A stretch of 64,000 nucleotides of DNA from Massospora cicadina. Taxonomy: Eukaryota; Entomophthoromycota; Entomophthoromycetes; Entomophthorales; Entomophthoraceae. Of this stretch, positions 34,679 to 47,169 are shown piece after piece; the stretch's first letter is position 1, and every line of letters begins with the position of its first letter. The position numbers and the translations under genes are program-made. The notes under the pieces were generated by a model that was not told the DNA's origin, searched no databases, and saw only the letters and a program-made list of their open reading frames with translations. The DNA lies in contig JAKSZP010005271.1 of NCBI GenBank assembly GCA_022478985.1, forward strand, positions 124,001-188,000, read 5' to 3'.

Positions 34679-37600
34679 ATGGGGGAAACCTTCACTCTAG
34701 GGACATTGAATATTGCCAGACTCAAGGCCTCCCCATCTTGGGCTAGGAAACTGAGTTTTTACAACACAATTTACCCATGGATATCCTGGCCATCCAGGAG
34801 TCCCACTGTCCACAAGGTTCCGAGGAAGCTTGGAAAACAATGCTCCTCCCATCCCTATCCTTTTGGTCGAAGCACTATGGGGTACTAATTTGGAAAAATA
34901 ATTTTTTCAAATTCACATCCTCAGAAACATTCCTAAATGGCTGAGTGCTCATTGTCACCTTCTCGTGGGCTGATGTTGCACACGCAATCATCAACATCTA
35001 TGGTCCAAACGGTGCACACGAGTGTCAGGAATTTTTCTCATTGGTCAAATCCCTCCCGCTACCCCCTGATTCTTTCCTAGTTGGCAACATGAACTGTTGG
35101 CTAACCTCACCAATGGACCGGTGGCCTCCCTCACCCCACGCCCCACAGGGTCACATAGAACTACGCGTTCTAAAAGCCACCCTTGGGTTAATGGATGTGC
35201 TGCCACAACATGCCCCACTGCTCGAAAACATGATGCATCTCCATGTCCACAACGGCCAATTAAGGTCCATGACCCGCATCAACCTTATTCTAACACTGGC
35301 GAAATTCCAACCCCACATCTCCCACTTCAAAACAACAAAAATGGAATTCTCCACTACCAACTGGTCTCAATAACCTACCACTTACCCGTCACAGTTGCAA
35401 AGGCCCCACATTGGTGCAAAATCTGCCCCCTGAGCTCGCGTCACCAGGATTTTCCACGTGGGTGGAAGAGGCAACTTTGGCAAAATTGTTTGTTGCACCG
35501 TTTTGCGCGGACCCCATTTCCACATGGGCAACTTTCAAAGAGGACACCATCTGCCACTATCACTATATCTCCTCCAGATGCTCATGAGCCACATCGGCAG
35601 TTATCTCGCGCGCTCTGGCAGAATTGGCCCACTTGGAGTCCAACATTCCAGCCACAGGATACAGCCCTGCATGGGGCCAGAAGTGGGTGGAGGCAGCCGC
35701 CCACCTCAACGCACTCGAAAGGCAACACAAACATTGGGTTTGTGTCCAATACAGGGCCACACACATCACTAAAGGTGACAAGTGCACCGCATACTTCTTT
35801 AAAAAAATTTTCGCACCACGCCAGAGCGTGGCCTGCACACAGGTGTGAAGATCAGATAATTCCATTGCGGACACACTGGCCGAAGTGGCAATTGAAATTC
35901 AAAAATATTACTTCAAGTTGTACCGAGCTGAACCAATTCAGCCAGCCAAAATAGCGGAATTTCTTGACTGAGCTCATATCTGCACCATTTTCTGATACCC
36001 AGAAATAATGAATTTAATTACTCTGAACGAATTATGGACTACCATTCGTGGTGCGCCAAACCGAAAATGCCCAGGCCCAGATGGCATTCCATATGAGTTC
36101 TACAAAAAATATTTTAAATATATATATCCCCATTGCTGCTAGCCTCACTCAACCAAAGCCTGTTGGAAACGCGCCTCCTACCAGGAGGACATGATGACTT
36201 TACTGTCACACTCTTCAAGAAAGGGGATAAGCTTGACTTAGCCAACTGACGCCCCATTTCTCTAACAAACACAGACACCAAAATTTTAACAAAAATCATG
36301 GCTAGCCGTTTAGGGACTGTAGCATCTGCCACCATCTCCCCAGAACAATTTGGTTTCATCCCCAGAAGGTCAATTTGGGATAATGTGCACTCCGTGGCTA
36401 ATGCATGTCAGTCCACAGCCTCTGGGGCACTGGTATTCTTGGACCAACAAAAGGCCTATGATAGAGTAAACTGGGAATACCTAAGGGCCTGCCTCCATCA
36501 ATATCGCCTACCCCCCCGCTTCATAAACTGGGTAATGCTGCTCACGGAATCTGCGACAATGGCAGTGCGTGGCCCAGGTTTCCTAATGGAAGTAGTCCGC
36601 CCTCAAAGGGGCTTGCGACAAGGGGACCCCCTCAGCCCACTCTTATACAACTTCAGCCTTGATCCACTACTGCGAAACGTGAATGCCCAACTCACTGGGG
36701 TTCATGTGCAGGCCAAACCCCAGTCAAGATGATGGCATTTGCAGATGATTGCGTGGTGGGGGTGTCTAATAACAAAGATGAATGCGCACTTGAAGCCCTC
36801 ATCCAGGAATATTCCCAGGTAAGCAACATGGCACTGAACGCCTCCAAAACCGAAATCATCCTCCTTGGTCGGTTTCAGAACTGCTGGGCCCCAGCAATCA
36901 GTTCCCAACCCAGCCCATCTGCTCGCCCACATCCACGCCTTACTAATTCAACACACACCGCTCCACTGGTGCTCCCCTTCGTGCCACGTCCTACCATAGG
37001 ACTGGTGCGCCATTTGGGCATGTGGATAGAGGCAGGCGGATATGCATCAGCAGTAATGGAATGCCGTATACTGGACAACGTGACGAAGCGAATCGCCTCT
37101 CTCAGAGCCCACCCAACTACCCTCACTGGCAGGTTTGTTCTTGCCAACTCTATGCTCCTATCCAAAGTCTGGTTCGGAGCCCACGCCATCCCCTTCTCAC
37201 CAAGCTTCTTCAAATCCCTGTATGCTTTGCTGCAAGGATGGCTTTGGTCAGGCCGCCCTCCACCAGTACGGCTAGAGGTCATGTTTGGCCCTCATCATCA
37301 AGGTGGCATGGGCCTGCTTGACTTCAAAGCCCATGCTGCAAAGATCCTGGGCACTTGGATCGCGGCTGTCACTGCTCCTACACTCCCATCCCAACGCTGG
37401 TCCCGCGCAGCCCGCTCCAACTTCTCCTGAGCCTTGGGCCTCAACAATCCATCAAACCCCCACTCCCTGATGAAATACCTCGCATCACACACATCGGCCA
37501 CAGGTCCTCGCGGGACTAAAACCCACTACAAACGAATCCTACTCTCCATGCGAAGTGCAGAGTGGAGAATCCGTATTAGCGGACATACAACCCGAAGAGG

Positions 37601-38305
37601 CCGCCCCTCTCTTCAGTTCACACAAGAGGTACAGGGGCCACCCATCCATGATGGCGTGATCCCCATTCGACCCCATGTCCTATCCAGGGTGGACTACCTG
37701 GACATGATGGACATCCCTTACTCTACTGAGACCCAAAAGACTATCTGGAAATACGCACACCATCCTCTGTTGCAGCCTCAAGTCCGCTCCCATGTGTGGC
37801 GCTGCCTGAGGCGGGTGTATCGTATAGCTGAGCGCTCTAACGCTTTACACTCATCCTGTGTCGTGTGTGGCCAGTATGGAACGCTATTCCACCGCCTGGA
37901 GAAGTGCCCCAGCTCTAAAGTGATATGGCGCGAAGTCCAACGTCTGCTAGGCCAGGATCAAACGCATCCCTTCAGTCTGTCAAGAGATATGTTTGCTTCA
38001 TCAATGGCCTCCCCCTCCCACCCTCCCTCCGTGCTCTGGTGGTTGCAATCGTCATGTGGACTATCCACACGATTGTCTTGGATGCCATCGCTGGCTCCAT
38101 CCCCACCCTCCCAGAAGCTTTCCACAGATTCTGGTCTCATTTGGTGGACCACTTTCAAGCATGGATGTTTGGATATCTCCCACCGCGTCGCCAACAGCTG
38201 GTCTCCTCCTGGTTCCCATTCTGGTTCATCAAATCAGACCCCTTCCTCCACACGTGCTCAATAGTGGCTACGGCCCCTTCACACGTTCCCTCCCCCTCCC
38301 CATAA
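34679..38305 (+). pseudogene. LINE ORF2 (AP endonuclease, reverse transcriptase, C-terminal zinc finger)
   Basis: The ATG at 34679 starts an exonuclease/endonuclease/phosphatase domain: LGTLNIARL, then DILAIQESH, then INIYGPN. The expected G-D-x-N is GNMN and the final S-D-H is altered, so the nicking activity is probably lost. RT follows at about 36.0-37.43 kb: ISPEQFGFIPRRS, FLDQQKAYDRVNWE, GLRQGDPLSPLL and an intact FADD box (FADDCVVG) at about 36735. A one-base shift in a CCCC run separates the box from the preceding frame. Near 37.86 kb is the C-terminal finger CVVCGQYGTLFHRLEKC (C-x2-C-x7-H-x4-C). The last frame ends at 38305. At least five frameshifts or stops. ORF2 proteins nick the target and prime reverse transcription there. 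Confidence 0.9.
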
Positions 38306-38435
38306 GTGGCGTTCCCGCTGGCAACAAGAGATAGCATCGCTTCTCTGGGGTGCCTCCCCTGGTACTAAGTTTGTCTTTCCTGAGTCATATTCAGAAGTGT
38401 CCATCCCATGGTCGGCCTTCCCCGCAATAAATTTT

Positions 38436-38914
38436 ATCATAAGAGCCGGTTATAAGCTGGAAAGTTCAAAAACCTAACAGGTTCCAAGACCCCGTTCTCC
38501 TAGAAACTGAAGTGAACCATTTTCCTCCGTTACAAAGCTAGTTTATTTTAACGCCCCTGCTCTCATACAGGGCCAAACTTCGCTGCATCCATAGGACCAA
38601 CTTGGGCATATTTTGCCTTCACCCAGCGTTAGTCTATGGTATGATTGAGATCATGGAGGCCTGCTAACTTCACCTTCTTGTCCTCCCTGCATGCAGCTTG
38701 TCTCTCATGTTGGTCCCAAGGAGATGTCATTTTTAACCAGGACAATTATTTAAGCTCTAATTTATTTAAATATTAGCTCATATATTTAATTTAGCTTAAG
38801 ATTAAGCTTCAAGATGACGATTTAATTATGTGTCTTTTTGGTGATAATAACTAACCAAATGGTTAATTGTAATTTCCTGAGGATCATATCTGATGATAAA
38901 TTATGATTATTATT
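38436..38914 (-). mobile_element. E5 (part 3 of 3): gag N-terminal side, cut by E6
   Basis: Beyond the LINE target copy, E5 continues with sequence aligning to the E4 gag start region (25.25-25.53 kb). For example GGTTCCAAGACCCCGTT here corresponds to GGTTTCAAAACCCCATT in E4. Homology ends near 38765. From there to 38914 the DNA is AT-rich and unassigned. E6's LTR begins at 38915. No E5 5' LTR was found beyond E6-E8. Confidence 0.65.
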
Positions 38915-39511
38915 TGTTGGGGATTGTTTCCAACAATGTGGATCTGAGTAAGTCAGCTTAAAATGAGTAATCACTCGTGAGAAATTTTCAGGTTTAAAGC
39001 TGACATGTGGGCTGATACAAATGATGATTTAAATATGCTATTCCTCGTGAAAATCAGCTAAAGTCCTTTATGAAATTATGCCAAAATCCCTTTCATTGGC
39101 TAAGCATGCTGAGACCATCATAGTTACCATGATTACCCTTAACATATGTCCTCCATCATTTTCACTTATAAATAATCCCTAAACTTTATAATTATAAACA
39201 CCTTAGAACCAAAAATACTTTATTGTTATCAATTGTTGATTGTTTACTTCAGGGTGAAGTTGTAAATAAGTACTTCTTGTCTAAGTGTCAATGACATAGT
39301 GAGGCCAAAGTCACTTAAATCTTTCTATATTGCCAGAGTGAGGCTGAAGTCACTTAAACAATCTTATCCGCCAGAGCAGGGCTGAATCTAAATATTATTA
39401 AAAGCTCAACTAAGCTAGTTGCCTTCATACAATTAGCAAGTCCATATTTAATTCCAGAAGATAATAGTAAATGAACCTATGCATCAGTGAAAACCACATA
39501 GTTTTTATACA
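38915..39511 (+). repeat. E6 5' LTR (about 597 bp)
   Basis: Starts TGTTGGGGATTGTTTCC and ends TTTATACA immediately before a primer-binding-site-like sequence. The start TGTTGG resembles those at 46224 and 49870. The matching 3' LTR is not visible, so the left limit rests on the TG and on this resemblance. Confidence 0.6.
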
Positions 39512-39528
39512 TGGTGCTCACTATGGGG
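39512..39528 (+). other. E6 primer-binding site
   Basis: TGGTGCTCACTATGGGG directly follows the LTR end and starts with TGG, the complement of a tRNA CCA end. Related sequences sit at the same position in E7 (46977, TGATGCTCACTACAGGAG) and E8 (51032, TGGTTACTACAGGGGTG), so the three probably share a primer tRNA. Which tRNA is unknown. Confidence 0.65.
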
Positions 39529-40341
39529 ATAAGTTGAGTTGATCCATATTAATAATGACAAAATAATTTACCTAAATCTGGAGCACCAAAGAAATGAGGA
39601 AACAGGATCGTCAACAGTCCATCAAGGAGATATCCAATTAGAGGCAGGTATGCTGGTGGATCCCAGATATACCCACCTATCAACAATTGGCGATTGAATG
39701 AGAATGCCATTACAATTACATACCAACTTCGGAGAAAATCCAAGAAAATTACCCAGTATTAGTAATATCCTGATGAAAGGATCTCAATTTTTACCAACTG
39801 ATACTTATGATTGAAGCTGTGGATTATATCACCACATGACAAATAAGGAAGAGTGAAGACAACAATTTGAAAACTTCCTCAATATGAACACTTCACTTTA
39901 GCAGGATATCTGCAAATTATTGGGAACATTGGTGATTATGTTACCAAGTATTTGCAGCCAACTACTTGAGATATGAGAGCCATCCAAGTCCAACAGTAGG
40001 CAGTGATTGCTGATCTAGTTGAGTACACATAACACAACAGTGTACAACAGCAGGCATTGACATGACAACTAGATGTCAGCTTTCACAATTTGCACCAGTT
40101 TGGACTCTACATTGCAGTATGTTAAGCATTTAAACACGTAAATTAACAATTTAGTGGCTGAGATGAATAAAAAACTTTGAGGGATAGTCAAAGATATTAT
40201 CAACCATATTGGGTTCAATCATCAATGGAAGCATGATGTGTGCAAACAATACTAACAGGCTGAATAAAATATTGCAATTTGATTCAATCTCAGGATATAA
40301 TTGAGCTAATGGTCGCCATCAGCACCAAAACTTAAACTGTC

Positions 40342-41420
40342 ATGCACGTTTTGATCAAGGGGAGATGGGAAAATAAAAGTAACATCAAAGATATAGGGAA
40401 ATTTGAAAGAATTAGCAAGGAGATGAGAGTCAAAATTGATAAGCTTTGCATGGAATTAGAAATTGTCTATAAGAACGCTTTAGAAATGGCAACTCAATTC
40501 AAATTATATTCATTGAAGCTCAAAGTCATTAAATTAGATAAAAAAATGTTCAAATATGATAAAGAGAATCAAGAGTTATACAAATTATTTATTCAGTGTT
40601 CAAAAATAAGAACCATGCTTCAGAAAGAAGTTGAAACCTTGAAAGCAACTTTGCAAGGGAAAATAGATAAAATCTTCAACTTCAGGAAAAATGACCAAAA
40701 AATGCTCAGCTGTGAAGAAAAAAAGTCCATAGATAATTGATGACCTCAAAGACTCTAAGTGTATTTGCTCACAGGATGAGTACCATGAGGCGAATTTATT
40801 TGAGGATGAATTGGCAGCTATTGAAGTAGAAAGTTGCGCTGACAGCATGATATAATATGTTAAGAAAATGCCCCCAACCAATGTGGCACTTCCTGAAGTA
40901 ACGCCTGAAGCAACTCCAAGATCCATTCACATTCCAATTAGAAACACTGCACTAATCTTTGTCAAAGTCTTCAAGAGCACTCCAAAGTGGCCATTTTCCA
41001 TTGGGATAACGCGTCTGCCTTATTTTATTTGTTTGAGATAAAGATGTATGGCTACAGCGACCATCAGAAAGATGTCACCATCATAAATTGCCTAGATACT
41101 TCATGCCAAAAAATCTAGTTTGCCTTACTGTTGCGGTGAGAACTGGATCTATAAGGAGGCAAAGGAGGTGATTCTGAAGAAATTTTTGAGTACAGATAAG
41201 ATGTCATCCTGGAAGCAAGAATTCATGGGTATACAGTTTAAGAAGGATGAAAAGGTGGGTGCATTTGCTGATAGTTTTTATGAGAAAGCAAATATCCTCA
41301 TTGGGGCTAATATTATGCCCGATTTTGAAGAAGGATTGCAATGCAGAACGCGTTGCACCCACACCAAGACTTGCACCAGATGATGGCGTCCACTCCTACT
41401 AGCAAATAAGCTATTTCCCA
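40342..41420 (+). pseudogene. E6 gag with coiled-coil region
   Basis: The 40342-40740 frame (132 codons) is Lys/Glu/Leu-rich and looks like a coiled coil (LEIVYKNALEMATQFK). After a break, the 41120-41383 frame carries the Retrotrans_gag core: WIYKEAKEVILKKFL, FMGIQFKKDEKVGAFADSF. This is the capsid self-assembly domain. A basic, broken tail continues to about 41.6 kb, where a zinc knuckle is expected but not readable. Confidence 0.75.
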
Positions 41421-42149
41421 AATGGTATTGCATCTAAAGATCTTTCCAGCAACGTTTAAGGCATCAAATCAGACATACCAACTGAATTACCAGTTAAACA
41501 ATAATAAGGTTTTGGGATGATTCTATGAAAAATCCAGAGATTTCAAAAATAGTGGGAATCAAGCTAAACAGTATAAAGGATCTAGGCCTCTTAATAACCC
41601 CGTTTAACTTGTATAAATTGTGGACAACCTGATCATTTTGCCAATATCTGAGGACAGCAAAAACCGAAGGAACAGGTCAGCTTGGTCTATCCAAAGGAGA
41701 AACAAGAAACTTTTGATGGGCAGGGAAAAAAACATGTGGTCTAGATGAGGGACAGTCTAGAACTTCAGGTATTCAAGTCCCCACGGATAAACTCTTTGAA
41801 TTGGACAAGTTGAATCTATTTGTGGAAAAGACTGATTTAAATCCTTTCATCAAATTGTTTACCAAGATATAAACATGATAACGAGATTGAAATTAAAGGA
41901 AATTGGCCCCAAATTATAAAAGAGGTAGCTCGCCCATATGCCCAATAAATAGTGGAAAAGGTCAAAAACGCCAAAGATGAGACTTACTTATTAAATGCCA
42001 AATTAGACTAAGTCAACATATCAACTCTGATTGGCACCACTTGAGAAACGTCCCACAATATATAAGCTCAAATATTCATACCCCTAGAAATCATTAATGG
42101 ATCTTTTATACATGAAGTAAACAACAAATTACTTTATTTTTCTGAGTGC

Positions 42150-42730
42150 ATGTATACTGATATTTTGGTAAATTGAGTCCTCGTCAGGGCAACACTTAAT
42201 AGTAGAGCGCCAAATTTATAGTATCAAATAGATTAGTTGAGAGATTAAGGCCAAACCGGATTTAGAGCAAGGAAGCAGTATGAAATGGCCAGCTCTGATC
42301 TACAACTTCCTGCGGGGCTTATAATGCTCTGTCGCTACAGTTTGGATCCTTGGTCATATTGGCACTGACAATTGTCTTGGCCAACCAGAATTATGCATCC
42401 TCATTGGCACCAACTTCATGCAGAAGTATGAGGTCAAATGTGACTCTTAGGAAGACACTTTGACAATATGTGGCAGATGTTGCCATATATTTATCAACGC
42501 AAGGGGAAGGTGCCCCCCAGTATGAGAAATACTTTATCAACCTAGTCTATAAGGATGTAATATTACCTTTCAGTTACAAATTGATTGGGAAGAAAATCCA
42601 GAAGTTACCCAAATATGTAAATGAAAATCACGGAATCCCAATCCATTCTAAGGAAGATGTCATAATTCAGTCAGGAATGCAACAAATCATTGAGACCAGA
42701 CTGAATTTGGAGATCCCAGAACAGTTATAA
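42150..42730 (+). pseudogene. E6 protease, active site lost, with linker
   Basis: Near 42.2 kb the retropepsin motif position reads LNSRAPN where D-S/T-G-A is expected, so the catalytic Asp is Asn. Downstream LSLQFGSLVILALTIVLAN matches LPLQFGSLVITAPTIILEN in E4. The 42470-42730 frame is the linker between protease and RT. Confidence 0.78.
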
Positions 42731-43059
42731 CCAGAAATTGAAGCTGCTTGGCAACAATTGAGGATTGAGCCTTGGGTGTTCCAGGGATTTTTCACCCTGG
42801 TCATTAGGAGCTTCAGGTCCTTTTAGACAACCTGTAAAACCTCATAAAATATAAATGGCTCCAGTTAGTCACATTTGTCAAATTTAAACTAAAAACGGAG
42901 ATTTACTCCTTCCACAAATTTGGAAAATTAGACGATTAGGACTTCCTAAGGAAACTGATGGCTTTATCTACACGTTAATCAAAAGGAATTGGTTAGCTGG
43001 GTTAACAGAGGTCAGAAGGACCAAGTTCTGGCTTATTTGAAAAATACCTAGTTATTTTT

Positions 43060-44420
43060 TTCACAAGACAACCATGATCTTAGGTGCGCAAAGGATGTTT
43101 GCACCAAGTTAATACAGGGGATGTTGGACCAAATTGACAGAGTCCTATTTGGAGGTCTAGAGCATAAGAGGCAGTTGTTGCCAAAGAAATCAAAAAACTC
43201 TTGGAGCACAAAACGCTCATACCATCATCCAGTCCATGGGCGAGTCCTATCTTAAACGTTAAAAAGAAAGATGGGTCAAATAAATTTTAAGTGATTACCG
43301 TTGGTCAAATAAAATCACAAAAAAGGACTTGTATCCCCTACCTATATTTTGATGATGCACTGGATCAATGAAGAGGAGACAAGTTTTTCTCTGCCATGGA
43401 TTTAATCTCCGGTTATTGGCAGATAGATAAGCCTCCAGAGGACCAAGAGAAGTGTGCCATAATCACGGCATAGGGGTTATACCAGCTGACAAGGATGCCT
43501 CAAGGCTAGTGTAACGCCCCTGCAACGTTCTAGTGGGCAATGGACATGATTTTATTGGCTCTGAAGCTGTCCTTTGTCCCTGTCTATTTGTACAATACCA
43601 ATGTATTTAGCCAAACGTTCATCATTCACTTATGCCATCTTGAGGAAGTGTTCAAGCACCTGGCTTCCGCAAATCTCAAAACTAAGCCAAGAAAATGCCA
43701 TTTATTCAAGGAGGAGTTGGAATACTTGGGATTCACAATCAGCACAGAGGGACTTAAGCCCAAAATACAAAAGGTGAAAGCAATCAAACAGATGTTCATC
43801 CCTAAGATCGTTCACATTATTCAAGTTTTCCTTGGAATGGTCAGCCACTATCGCCAATTTATTAATGATTTTACAAAAACTTGATAAATCCACTTTTTCA
43901 TCTCTTGAAAGATCTGAAGAATAGATTTGTCTGGAATAATGAGGCTCAAAGTTGCATTTAATGAATTTAGGAAATATTTGACGTTAAGGTCAATCTTAAA
44001 ATATTTGAATTTTGAGAAACCATTCATTCTTCAATCAGATGCGTCACTGATGGCAATAGGAGTTGTCCTTAGCCAAGTTGACGAAAATGGGGAAGAACAC
44101 CCCATGGCATAATTTAGCCAAACTCTGACAAATGCCAAGAGGAAATATACAGTCACAGAGCGAGAATGCCTTTCATTTATATATACATGCAAGAAATTTT
44201 GCATCTATATCCACAGAACGCATTCCAAGGTTGTGACCAACCACGTTTCTCTCTGGTGGCTTTATAATCTCAAAGAACCAGAAGGGAGATTGGCGCGGTG
44301 GGCTTTGAAGTTGCATGCCTATGACTTTGATATAGAACATTGGGCAGGAGATAAGAATCAGAAAGCAGATGATTTATTGAGGTTACCAGTCATTTTTAGT
44401 GTAAGATCATGCTAATGACA
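43060..44420 (+). pseudogene. E6 reverse transcriptase and RNase H
   Basis: RT runs from about 43.1 kb (fingers in pieces), through FSAMDLISGYWQI and a QCNAPATF-like segment, to the 43540-43884 frame, where the YxDD box reads YLYN in VPVYLYNTNVFS. The catalytic aspartates are gone. The thumb EELEYLGFTISTEGLKP and VFLGMVSHYRQFI are clear. RNase H follows: FILQSDASLMAIGVVLSQVD (catalytic Asp in SDAS), then VTNHVSLWWL and WALKLHAYDFDIEHW at about 44.23-44.40 kb. Confidence 0.88.
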
Positions 44421-44529
44421 TATTTGATCAAATGGTCCATGATGAGTTACAATAATAGCTACTCAAAAGTCAGAAAGCTTTGAAAAAGGCAATGGAGAAG
44501 ACATAATTAATTGTCAGTCAATTATATAA

Positions 44530-46025
44530 AATAATGGACAAGAAGAGGTTTTTGTTTCCAAAACTTTCAAAACGCACATAAATAATTAGTGCCACCTACA
44601 AGGTTGTTGGTCATGGTGGGTTGAAGAAAATGCTCAAACACATTAGGCAACACTACTATTGGGAGTCCCTGAGTTATGATGTTGTGATTATATAACCTGT
44701 CATGGAGTGTCAGCTCCACAAGCTGCATAAAAACGTGACAAATTACCAATTTTTTGAAGCCAGGATTTGCTTGGCACACAGTATCAATTGATATTATAGG
44801 ACCATTGAGTGTGAGTATGGTAGGAGTATGTTAAATAGTAATAGCAATCAACCACCTTACAAGGTGGGTTGAAACCCAATCCTTAAGCTGAGCCAATGCC
44901 CTGTGTACCGCCAATTTTATCCTAGAGCAGGTAGTATATTGACACGGGTGTCCCCAAGTGTTGCTGAGTGACAACGAAACAAATTTTCCTCATTTGTAGT
45001 TCCTTTCCTTAATGATCTGATGGGATCAAAGGGGTGGTGTCTGCACCCTATTGATCTGAAACTAACAGAGTTGTTGAATGAGTCAATGGGACGCTTGCCA
45101 CTATGCTAAGGAAACTGTTCTCAGGTAAGGCGTCATCTTGGGTACTTATCAAAGTTCAGTGACCTTTGCATACAACTTCTGTTTCCATTTGGCGACGGGA
45201 AAAAGCCATTTGAATTATTGTATGGTTGTAGGGCAGCATTGCCACCAAACCTCTACTCAGAAGTGAAACCAACCCCAGGAATAAGTATGGATAAGTACCT
45301 ATATTAGCTAGCAAGCATGATTGAGGACCTTTAATCTCAAGCTTGCAATACAAAAATTATGAGAAGGATTCATTCTAAAAATACCAAATGACAAAATTCA
45401 ATCAACCCTTAAGAAAATTACCATATGATAACGTGTAGCTTATTGTGATACACATGGGTTTGTTTGCCAGAATAATCTAGATATGGTATGCTCAGGACTA
45501 GTTGAGGTTCTTTACAAAAATGGCAAATGATGGCTATACAATCAAGAATGTTTATGATGGTCGTGTGATTAATAGAGTACATAACAAGTTAATTAAAAAA
45601 TGGAATTAAAAGAAAAATAATAAAAATATTAAAAATATAGAGGAAAAATAAAGAAATATTAAAAAAGTATAGAAAAAATATATTATAAAATAGCTAAAAT
45701 GGATTTATTATAAATTTAAAGAAAAGTTATATATTACTTTAATTATTTTTAAATTTATGCCTTAGGTTATGGATTGCTAGTCCTTCTTCAACGCCTCTGG
45801 GGAGAAGATAGGTTGAACGACAACATTGTGAAAGAGGCCACCAAAGTCAATCTGGGATTAGATACTAGCAAGGGATAGAGCAAGACAAAATTAAGTTTTT
45901 TGGACCCAAGGGAATTCTGAGAATATGCTACGATTAAAAAAGTGAATGAGACGTCCAAATTAACAAGATGAGAAACCCTAGGATCGTGGGGGGAAACAGC
46001 AATGTAAGAAAATGCAATAGTCATG
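44530..46025 (+). pseudogene. E6 integrase and pol C-terminus
   Basis: Zinc-binding end at about 44.57-44.73 (KMLKHIRQHYYWES, C-x2-C). Core at 44.78-45.1: an SIDIIGPLS-like first-Asp block, then LLSDNETNF with the second Asp kept, and ETNRVVE-VNGTLA with the Glu. The end is DGYTIKNVYDGRVIN near 45.53 kb, followed by a strongly A-rich stretch (45.60-45.73). The segment 45.78-46.02 aligns with 55.92-56.08 in E8 and may be the last coding part or a conserved 3' leader. Broken by stops. Confidence 0.82.
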
Positions 46026-46223
46026 TAAAGTTTGTGTAATCTCTATATGACATAGGCGTTATAAGCTGTATCCAAAGTGCTTGACACTGAGCTTAGTGAG
46101 TACACGCCATATGAGAAAACATTGAACAGGGGAGATGTGCAGGTGGCTGTCAAAACATACCCCCAATTATTGCCATTAATGGAAGATACCGCCAGATAGC
46201 CCCAGCTGTAAAGTAATCATGCA

Positions 46224-46973
46224 TGTTGGATTTTTGCCCACCCAGATTCAAGATAAGAATGTTTTGAGTCAAAATCATCCAAAAAAGGAAAATGTCAAAC
46301 ATTTACAAGTCTGCAATAATGATAAGAGCAAATTTAAGTGATAATGACGATTTTTAGAGGCCAAAAGACCCTGGTCAATTCTCAGTGGAACCCCACAAAT
46401 TGGATTAACACTATTTCAAATACTTTACAGGCAATTAACATGAGATCAATCACTTGGATTACTATGACCACACGGTGGAATCTGGGGCATCCATTGGATG
46501 GTTCTCCCCCAGCCATGACCAGTTCCATTCAAGCACCTAAGCGGGGACCACCCTCTTTTATAGGCTTAGCAAGGGTCCCCTAAGGTGCAATAATTTTATC
46601 TAATGGGGATTGGCTGAAATTTATTAAATCATACCCCACAGGTACGTCTTGCCAAAAAATAAATCTCATCTACTGTTCAGCCAAAGTGAAGCGAGTTTTC
46701 TGAGCTTCAATAGGCTTTATTTACATATCTCCTTATTAGGACCATATTAAGCTGTTCTGAGCTTACCATTGAATTCCTTTTGCCCCTTGATACAGTTTAA
46801 TACTGAACAGTTGGATATTGAGAGGGTTTATTTCTCTCCTTGTGCCACACTAATAAAACATACAAAAACTAACTTTTTGTTTTATTAGTGTTTTTAGTCT
46901 TGATTAAACAATTCTGTTATGGAATCCAGCGGCAAACAGCACCAGTGAGATAACAACTAGCTGGATTACCACA
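46224..46973 (+). repeat. Putative E7 5' LTR (about 750 bp)
   Basis: Starts TGTTGGATTTTTGCCCACCC, close to the first 20 bases of the LTR at 49870, and ends near ATTACCACA just before the primer-binding-site-like TGATGCTCACTACAGGAG (46977-46994). No second copy exists in the window, so length and limits are inferred from TG, CA and the following site. Confidence 0.55.
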
Positions 46974-47169
46974 AAATGATGCTCACTACAGGAGCAACCC
47001 TGTACAAACAAAAACACACAAATTCAAAAATGGAGGCTTTTAAACTGAATATCCTCCAACTTTCCCCTTTAAAATGAATCACAAATAGTTGCCCTTGAAA
47101 AGCAGTTACCAAACGCTTTATTCCGTCTCAAAGATCTTGAGCAGCGCCCATTAAAACCCCTTCTAAAGA

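Larger units (their letters stand above)
33162..38435 (+). mobile_element. Full-length LINE (ORF1 with CCHC, ORF2 with AP endonuclease and RT) inserted in E5
   Basis: A 5.27-kb non-LTR retrotransposon. It is flanked by a 19-bp target duplication, ATCATAAGAGCGGGTTATA at 33143-33161, repeated with one mismatch at 38436-38454. The two sides of E5 join across it. Its 3' end is CCGCAATAAATTTT with no long poly(A). It has a short 5' leader, ORF1, ORF2 and a 3' UTR of about 130 bp. It is the least decayed and most GC-rich element here, but it still has stops and frameshifts, so this copy is non-autonomous. Confidence 0.94.
38915..46223 (+). mobile_element. E6: plus-strand Ty3/Gypsy element, 3' end missing or unclear
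   Basis: The order is LTR, primer-binding site, long 5' gag region, gag domain, protease, RT, RNase H, integrase and a GPF/Y end, all decayed. A purine-rich GAACAGGGGAGATG near 46125-46138 could be the polypurine tract, but the sequence after it does not match the 5' LTR and is cut by the next LTR at 46224. No target duplication could be shown. Its integrase end and the following segment (45.78-46.02) align with those of E8 (55.92-56.08), so the two are relatives. Confidence 0.8.

Noticed and set aside
36875..37282. 135-codon minus frame opposite the LINE RT, and the other long minus frames over 33.2-38.3 kb
   Set aside because: They are antisense shadows of the GC-richer ORF1 and ORF2, which have clear domain motifs on the plus strand.
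46125..46223. E6 polypurine tract followed by its 3' LTR
   Set aside because: GGGGAGATG then TGCAGG has the right look, but the following sequence does not match the E6 5' LTR, so a 3' LTR is not supported.
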